From positions 1 to 7,695 of the forward strand of contig JASHSE010000038.1 in assembly GCA_030036975.1 (NCBI GenBank): a DNA stretch of 7,695 nt, given 5' to 3'. This DNA is from Xanthobacteraceae bacterium (GTDB lineage: Bacteria > Pseudomonadota > Alphaproteobacteria > Rhizobiales > Xanthobacteraceae). Position 1 is the first letter of the stretch; every line of letters starts with the position of its first letter. Below, one piece after another: positions 4,739-7,695 of the stretch. The notes beneath the pieces were generated by a model. It was not told the origin of the DNA. It was given only the letters and a program-made list of their open reading frames with translations, and did no database searches. The position numbers and the translations under genes are program-made.

Positions 4739-4920
4739 TTCCGGCCCGGCTGGCCATGTTTGGGGGGAGGCTGCGCAATGGGCTTAGACGGCTCGGCACA
4801 GCCGACGTTCGATCCCCTCCTACACGCTATGGTTGCGACCGCGAGTTGCCAAGGGCGTGCAATAATGGCCCTCGCCCGGTGTTGATATTGCATTCCACGA
4901 CGTCCATAGGGAGGACCCCC

Positions 4921-5394
4921 ATGACTGAATTGTTCGCTCGCCGATCGATCCTCGGCTACTGCGTCGGTGGCGCCGCCAGCGCCGTGCTGCTGGCATCTGC
5001 CTCGCAGAGCCAAGCCGCCAGCACCGCGTTCAAGGCCAGCCTTGACGGCAAGAGCGAAGTGCCGCCGAACAACACCACCGGCACTGCTTCCGTCACCGTC
5101 ACCTATGATCCGGCCACCAGAAAGATCAGCTGGGACGGCACCTATTCGGGCCTCACCGGTCCGGTGACGGCTGGCCACATCCATGGCCCGGCCGACCCGG
5201 GCAAGAACGCGCCGCCGGTGATCTGGCTCACCCAGAAGGGCAATCCAAACCCGAAATTCCCAAGCCCGTTCAAAGGCTCGGCCGAGCTGACCGCTGACCA
5301 AGCCAAGGATTTGCTGGCCGGCAAGTACTACATCAACCTGCACACCAAGGCGAACCCGGCCGGCGAAGTCCGCGGCCAGCTTGAGAAATCGTAA
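4921..5394 (+). CDS. Exported CHRD-domain protein
   Basis: 157 residues. ATG 4921 is preceded by GGGAGG with a 6-nt gap. The N-terminus has a twin-arginine-like signal (FARRSILGY at 5-13, hydrophobic stretch to about 28, cleavage near SQAA at 30-33), so export by Tat is likely. Residues 36-155 form a CHRD domain, a beta-rich fold first described in chordin and found in many bacterial secreted proteins: FKASLDGKSEVPPNNTTGTASVTV at the start, AGHIHGPA at 84-91, and YINLHTKANPAGEVRGQL at the end, the usual closing signature. The bacterial role is not established. It stands alone, with an intrinsic terminator 45 bp after the stop. The larger open frame upstream of 4921 overlaps the zinc-ribbon gene and is not coding. 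The domain call is confident. Confidence 0.92.
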   Translation: MTELFARRSILGYCVGGAASAVLLASASQSQAASTAFKASLDGKSEVPPNNTTGTASVTVTYDPATRKISWDGTYSGLTGPVTAGHIHGPADPGKNAPPVIWLTQKGNPNPKFPSPFKGSAELTADQAKDLLAGKYYINLHTKANPAGEVRGQLEKS

Positions 5395-5439
5395 ATCGGC
5401 ACCGGGATCGTTGCGTTCGTACCAGGTGCGACTGTCGTC

Positions 5440-5475
5440 AACCCGCCGTTTGCCTCCGCGCAACCGGCGGGTTTT
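5440..5475 (+). terminator. Intrinsic terminator of the CHRD gene
   Basis: A perfect 9-bp inverted repeat, AACCCGCCG (5440-5448) and CGGCGGGTT (5465-5473), with a 16-nt loop that can add a further TTG/CAA pairing. The 3' arm runs into TTTT (5472-5475). It begins 45 bp after the CHRD stop. Confidence 0.8.
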
Positions 5476-5691
5476 CCTTGCGATCCGTCATGGCCGAGTT
5501 TGTCCTCGCCATCCATGCCCATAAGTGCTGCGGCTGACCAAGACTGACGCGCTTAAGCCGCGGCCGCCGCGGCGCCTGCGCGTCCACTTTCAGATCCGCG
5601 GTGAACGGCGCGAGCGGGCGGCGACTAATCCCGGCTGGCGCACGGCGTTCGCTCCTTTCGCAGGACCATATCGCATCGGGCTGACAAATTA

Positions 5692-5760
5692 CGCTCGTTG
5701 CCGCGAAAGCGAGAATCCAGCAAATCAAGCGCTGGCTCCCCGCTTTCGCGGGGACGAGCG
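5692..5760. repeat. Long palindromic element A
   Basis: Two 30-nt arms (5692-5721 and 5731-5760) match as inverted repeats at 25 of 30 positions around a 9-nt loop. The core CCGCGAAAGCG pairs with CGCTTTCGCGG without mismatch. It belongs with element B at 6815-6885. This is the widespread proteobacterial intergenic palindrome type that reads as CCCGCGAAAGCGGG. It lies just downstream of the binding-protein stop at 5772, where it can act as a transcript-end hairpin. The rest of 5476-5771 shows no gene. Confidence 0.8.
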
Positions 5761-5771
5761 AAATGTATTGC

Positions 5772-6791
5772 TCACTGTTTGGGAATATGAGCGCCGGCGA
5801 TCACAGCGCCCCATTTGGCGATGTCGGAGCGCATCCGCGCATCGAGTTCGGCCGGCGACGAGGCCCGCGCGTCGATGCCGAGACCGAGCGCGCGCTTCTT
5901 CAGGGCCGGGTCGGCCAGAACCTCGTGCAGCCCCGCGTTCAAGGTGTCGATCACGTTCTGAGGGGTGCCGGCCGGGGCATAAAGCCCGTTCCAGGCGACG
6001 ACGTCGAAGCCGGCGACGCCGGCCTCCTGTACGGTCGGCACGTTCGGCAGTTCCGGCGATCGCTGCGGGCCGCTGGTGGCGATGGCGCGGCCCTTGCCGC
6101 TGTCGAGTGTCGGCTTGAGCGCGGCATAAAAGTCCATGTCGAGCTGCACGTCGTTGCGCAACAGGCCGATGACCACGTCCGGCGAGGTACGGAACGGCAC
6201 GATCACGAATTGCCCACCCGCCTTGGCCTTGAACAATTCGGCAGTGAGATTTTGCGTCGAGCCGACATTGATGGTGCCGACATTGACCGTGCCGGGTTTT
6301 GCCTTGTCGGCTTTGAGGAAATCGCCGAGCGTTTGCAAGGGCGACGAGGCGTTGACCATGAACACGCAGGTGAAATAGCCGATGGTCGAGACCGGCACGA
6401 AATCCTTGAGCGGGTCGTACGGCAGGTGATTGAACAAGGGGACGGTGATTGCGGTGCCGTTGGTCAACAGAATGAGCGTGTAACCGTCCTTGCCGCCGGA
6501 CAACGCCGCGCGCGCCGCGGAGATGCCGGCAGCGCCTGGATTGTTCTCGATGACGAAGTTTTGGCCGAGCTTGTCGCCGAGCGCCTGGAAGACGAGCCGG
6601 GCCGTGACGTCGGCGACGCCGCCGGCGCCGAACGGCAGGATGACGCGCACCGGCCGGCTCGGATATTTGGCTTGCGCCCGCACCGGCGAAGTGCCGATTC
6701 CGGCCGCCGCGGCGGCCAGCGCAAGCGCCGCCTCGCGGCGGGTCAAAGTCAATTTTGCGAGTTTGCGTTTTTCGTGTTTGTTGCGTTTCAT
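5772..6791 (-). CDS. Bug/TctC-family tripartite tricarboxylate transporter substrate-binding protein
   Basis: 339 residues, normal for the family. It is a periplasmic solute receptor for carboxylates or similar small acids, working with TctA/TctB-type membrane partners. The N-terminus has a basic stretch, TRREAALAL at 17-25 and an alanine-rich hydrophobic core with cleavage near RAQA (38-41), compatible with Tat or Sec. The mature protein shows the family pattern: YPSRPVRVILPFGAGGVADVTAR (43-65), FVIENNPGAAGISAARA (79-95), DGYTLILLTNGT (102-113), LPYDPLKDFVPVSTI (123-137) and an ELPNVPTVQEAG segment before the last third. No TctA or TctB is in the window, so it is an orphan receptor, as is common in beta- and alphaproteobacteria. 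ATG 6791 is preferred; its ribosome binding site is weak, and an upstream in-frame ATG at 6821 falls inside palindrome B. The ligand cannot be told from sequence. Confidence 0.95.
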   Translation of the reverse strand: MKRNKHEKRKLAKLTLTRREAALALAAAAAGIGTSPVRAQAKYPSRPVRVILPFGAGGVADVTARLVFQALGDKLGQNFVIENNPGAAGISAARAALSGGKDGYTLILLTNGTAITVPLFNHLPYDPLKDFVPVSTIGYFTCVFMVNASSPLQTLGDFLKADKAKPGTVNVGTINVGSTQNLTAELFKAKAGGQFVIVPFRTSPDVVIGLLRNDVQLDMDFYAALKPTLDSGKGRAIATSGPQRSPELPNVPTVQEAGVAGFDVVAWNGLYAPAGTPQNVIDTLNAGLHEVLADPALKKRALGLGIDARASSPAELDARMRSDIAKWGAVIAGAHIPKQ

Positions 6792-6814
6792 ACCGGGAAC
6801 CTGCAGATGAATTC

Positions 6815-6885
6815 CGCTCATTCCCGCGCAAAGCGGGAATCCAGCGTCTAAGCGAACTGAGTTCCCGCTTTCGCGGGGACGAGCG
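6815..6885. repeat. Long palindromic element B
   Basis: A 71-bp imperfect palindrome: the left arm 6815-6845 includes CCCGCGCAAAGCGGGAATCC, the right arm 6858-6885 includes TTCCCGCTTTCGCGGGG. It shares GCGGGGACGAGCG and GAATCCAGC with element A in the same orientation. It lies between the tgt stop (6955) and the binding-protein start (6791), so on the minus strand it can end or stabilise the tgt message. A weaker hairpin GCCGG/CCGGC (6899-6903, 6911-6915) sits beside it. Confidence 0.8.
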
Positions 6886-6954
6886 CACTTTAAAGTTCGC
6901 CGGTTTTGCCCCGGCTTTGAGCGCTTGTCGAGGCGCGCAGCGATCATGTCGCGC

Positions 6955-7695
6955 TCAGACGTCCTCGATGTCGGCCTTGGCCTGCCAGCCTTGCATCGTC
7001 TCCGCCGCATAATCGGCGAAGCGGCCGGCCGCGATCGCAGCGCGGGCGCCGGCGACGAGGTCCTGGTAGTAATACAGATTGACGACCGACAACAACGTGC
7101 CGCCCAAAGCCTCGCCGCTGCGGAACAGGTGGTGCAGGTAGGCGCGGGAAAAATCGCGCGCCGCCGGGCAGCGGCTCTCCGCATCGAGCGGGCGCGGGTC
7201 GTCGGCATGGCGCGCGTTCTTGATGTTGATCGGACCGAACCGGGTAAAGGCGAGGCCGTGACGGCCGTTGCGGGTCGGCAGCACGCAATCGAACATGTCG
7301 ATGCCGCGCCCGATCGCCTGGATAATGTCGGACGGCATGCCGACGCCCATGAGATAGCGTGGCCGGTCGGGCGGCAGCGCCGCTGCGGTGTGCGCGACCA
7401 CGTCGAGCGTGACATCTTGCGTCTCGCCGACGGCGAGCCCGCCGATGGCATAGCCGTCGAAACCGATGGCGGTGAGCGCGCCCGCGCTTTGTTCGCGCAA
7501 GCGCGCATCGTCGCCGCCCTGCACGATGCCGAACAGGGCGCGGCCGGGCGCTGCGTTCTCAAACACGCGCTTGCAGCGCTCGGCCCAGCGCAGCGACAGT
7601 TGCATCGCCCGCTCGATCTCGCCGCCCTCGGCCGGCAGCCGCACGCATTCGTCGAGCTGCATCGCAATGTCGGAGCCGAGCAGGATTTGCACCTG
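6955..7695 (-). CDS. tgt: tRNA-guanine transglycosylase, N-terminal part beyond window
   Basis: 246 residues are visible; roughly the first 130 lie past the right edge. Tgt swaps guanine 34 for a queuine precursor in tRNAs with GUN anticodons (Asp, Asn, His, Tyr). Numbering from the first visible residue: GSDIAMQLDEC at 7-17, FGIVQGG at 55-61, YAIGGLAVGE at 82-91 (the base-recognition loop), and GIDMFDCVLPTRNGRHG at 131-147 with the nucleophile Asp136 (Asp280 of the Zymomonas enzyme) and the tRNA-contact arginines after PT. The C-terminal zinc site normally has CxCxxC plus His. Here the stretch PLDAESRCPAARDFSRAYLHH keeps only the middle cysteine (176); the outer two are Ser174 and Ala179, while the histidines 188-189 remain. 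The enzyme is otherwise intact in sequence. It is separated from the next minus-strand gene by palindrome B. Confidence 0.96.
   Translation of the reverse strand, partial: QVQILLGSDIAMQLDECVRLPAEGGEIERAMQLSLRWAERCKRVFENAAPGRALFGIVQGGDDARLREQSAGALTAIGFDGYAIGGLAVGETQDVTLDVVAHTAAALPPDRPRYLMGVGMPSDIIQAIGRGIDMFDCVLPTRNGRHGLAFTRFGPINIKNARHADDPRPLDAESRCPAARDFSRAYLHHLFRSGEALGGTLLSVVNLYYYQDLVAGARAAIAAGRFADYAAETMQGWQAKADIEDV

Noticed and set aside
4357..5463. A 368-codon minus-strand open frame
   Set aside because: Antisense to the zinc-ribbon and CHRD genes, which have ribosome binding sites and recognisable domains; composition is Arg/Gly/Ala-rich with no motif.
5763..6851. A 362-codon plus-strand open frame
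   Set aside because: Antisense shadow of the Bug/TctC gene, whose own strand shows clear family motifs and a signal peptide.
5772..7667. A 631-codon minus-strand open frame running through the binding-protein gene and tgt
   Set aside because: Its first half is tgt read in a wrong frame (rich in Arg, Ala, Ser, no family motif). Only the part from ATG 6791 is the Bug protein; the rest is open because of high GC.
1..7695. CRISPR array, insertion sequence or transposase
   Set aside because: No regularly spaced repeats with unique spacers and no transposase motif were seen; the only dispersed repeats are the two palindromic elements.

Overview
The window looks like chromosomal DNA from a high-GC alphaproteobacterium, most likely Hyphomicrobiales near Bradyrhizobium, Rhodopseudomonas or Xanthobacteraceae. 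The pointers are an orphan Bug/TctC-type periplasmic binding protein, a CHRD protein, the form of the Tgt protein, and palindromic intergenic elements of the 'CCCGCGAAAGCGGG' type. This placement is inference from family content; no marker gene fixes the genus.

Left part (1 to about 2580, all on the minus strand): a compact four-gene operon, read right to left. It runs acyl carrier protein (2201-2464), E1-like ThiF/MoeB-fold adenylating enzyme (1200-2123), GNAT-fold acyltransferase resembling thermostable haemolysin and N-acyl amino acid synthases (474-1127), and a FabH-like ketoacyl-ACP synthase III that runs off the left edge (1-477). The last two genes overlap in ATGA. One plausible promoter precedes the ACP gene; a near-palindromic operator candidate lies between its -35 and -10, and a tandem 9-bp repeat lies just upstream. 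The set reads as a small acyl-ACP-dependent biosynthetic or acyl-tagging pathway that I do not recognise as described. Hand counts show it is poorer in GC than the right side (30/60 in 2281-2340, 24/60 in 2521-2580, against 41/60 in 7261-7320), so it may be acquired.

Middle (2580 to 5475): a 250-bp gene-free junction with 10-bp-spaced CCAAGTG heptamers, then a 5' remnant of a luciferase-like monooxygenase gene (2829-3176, pseudogene). Next come a 60-aa single-pass membrane protein (3173-3355, minus), tRNA-Lys(UUU) (3404-3479, minus), a secreted ClpP-like (COG3904-type) small protein (3681-4109, minus), a second 60-aa membrane protein that is an inverted paralogue of the first (4253-4435, plus), a tiny zinc-ribbon protein (4541-4738, plus) and an exported CHRD-domain protein (4921-5394, plus) closed by a clear intrinsic terminator.

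Right part (5476 to 7695): two related long palindromic elements (5692-5760 and 6815-6885) bracket a Bug/TctC solute-binding protein gene (5772-6791, minus). The C-terminal two thirds of tRNA-guanine transglycosylase (tgt, 6955-7695, minus) fills the right edge; two of its three zinc-ligand cysteines are replaced.

The main point of interest is the ACP/E1-like/GNAT/KAS III operon with its own regulated-looking promoter.
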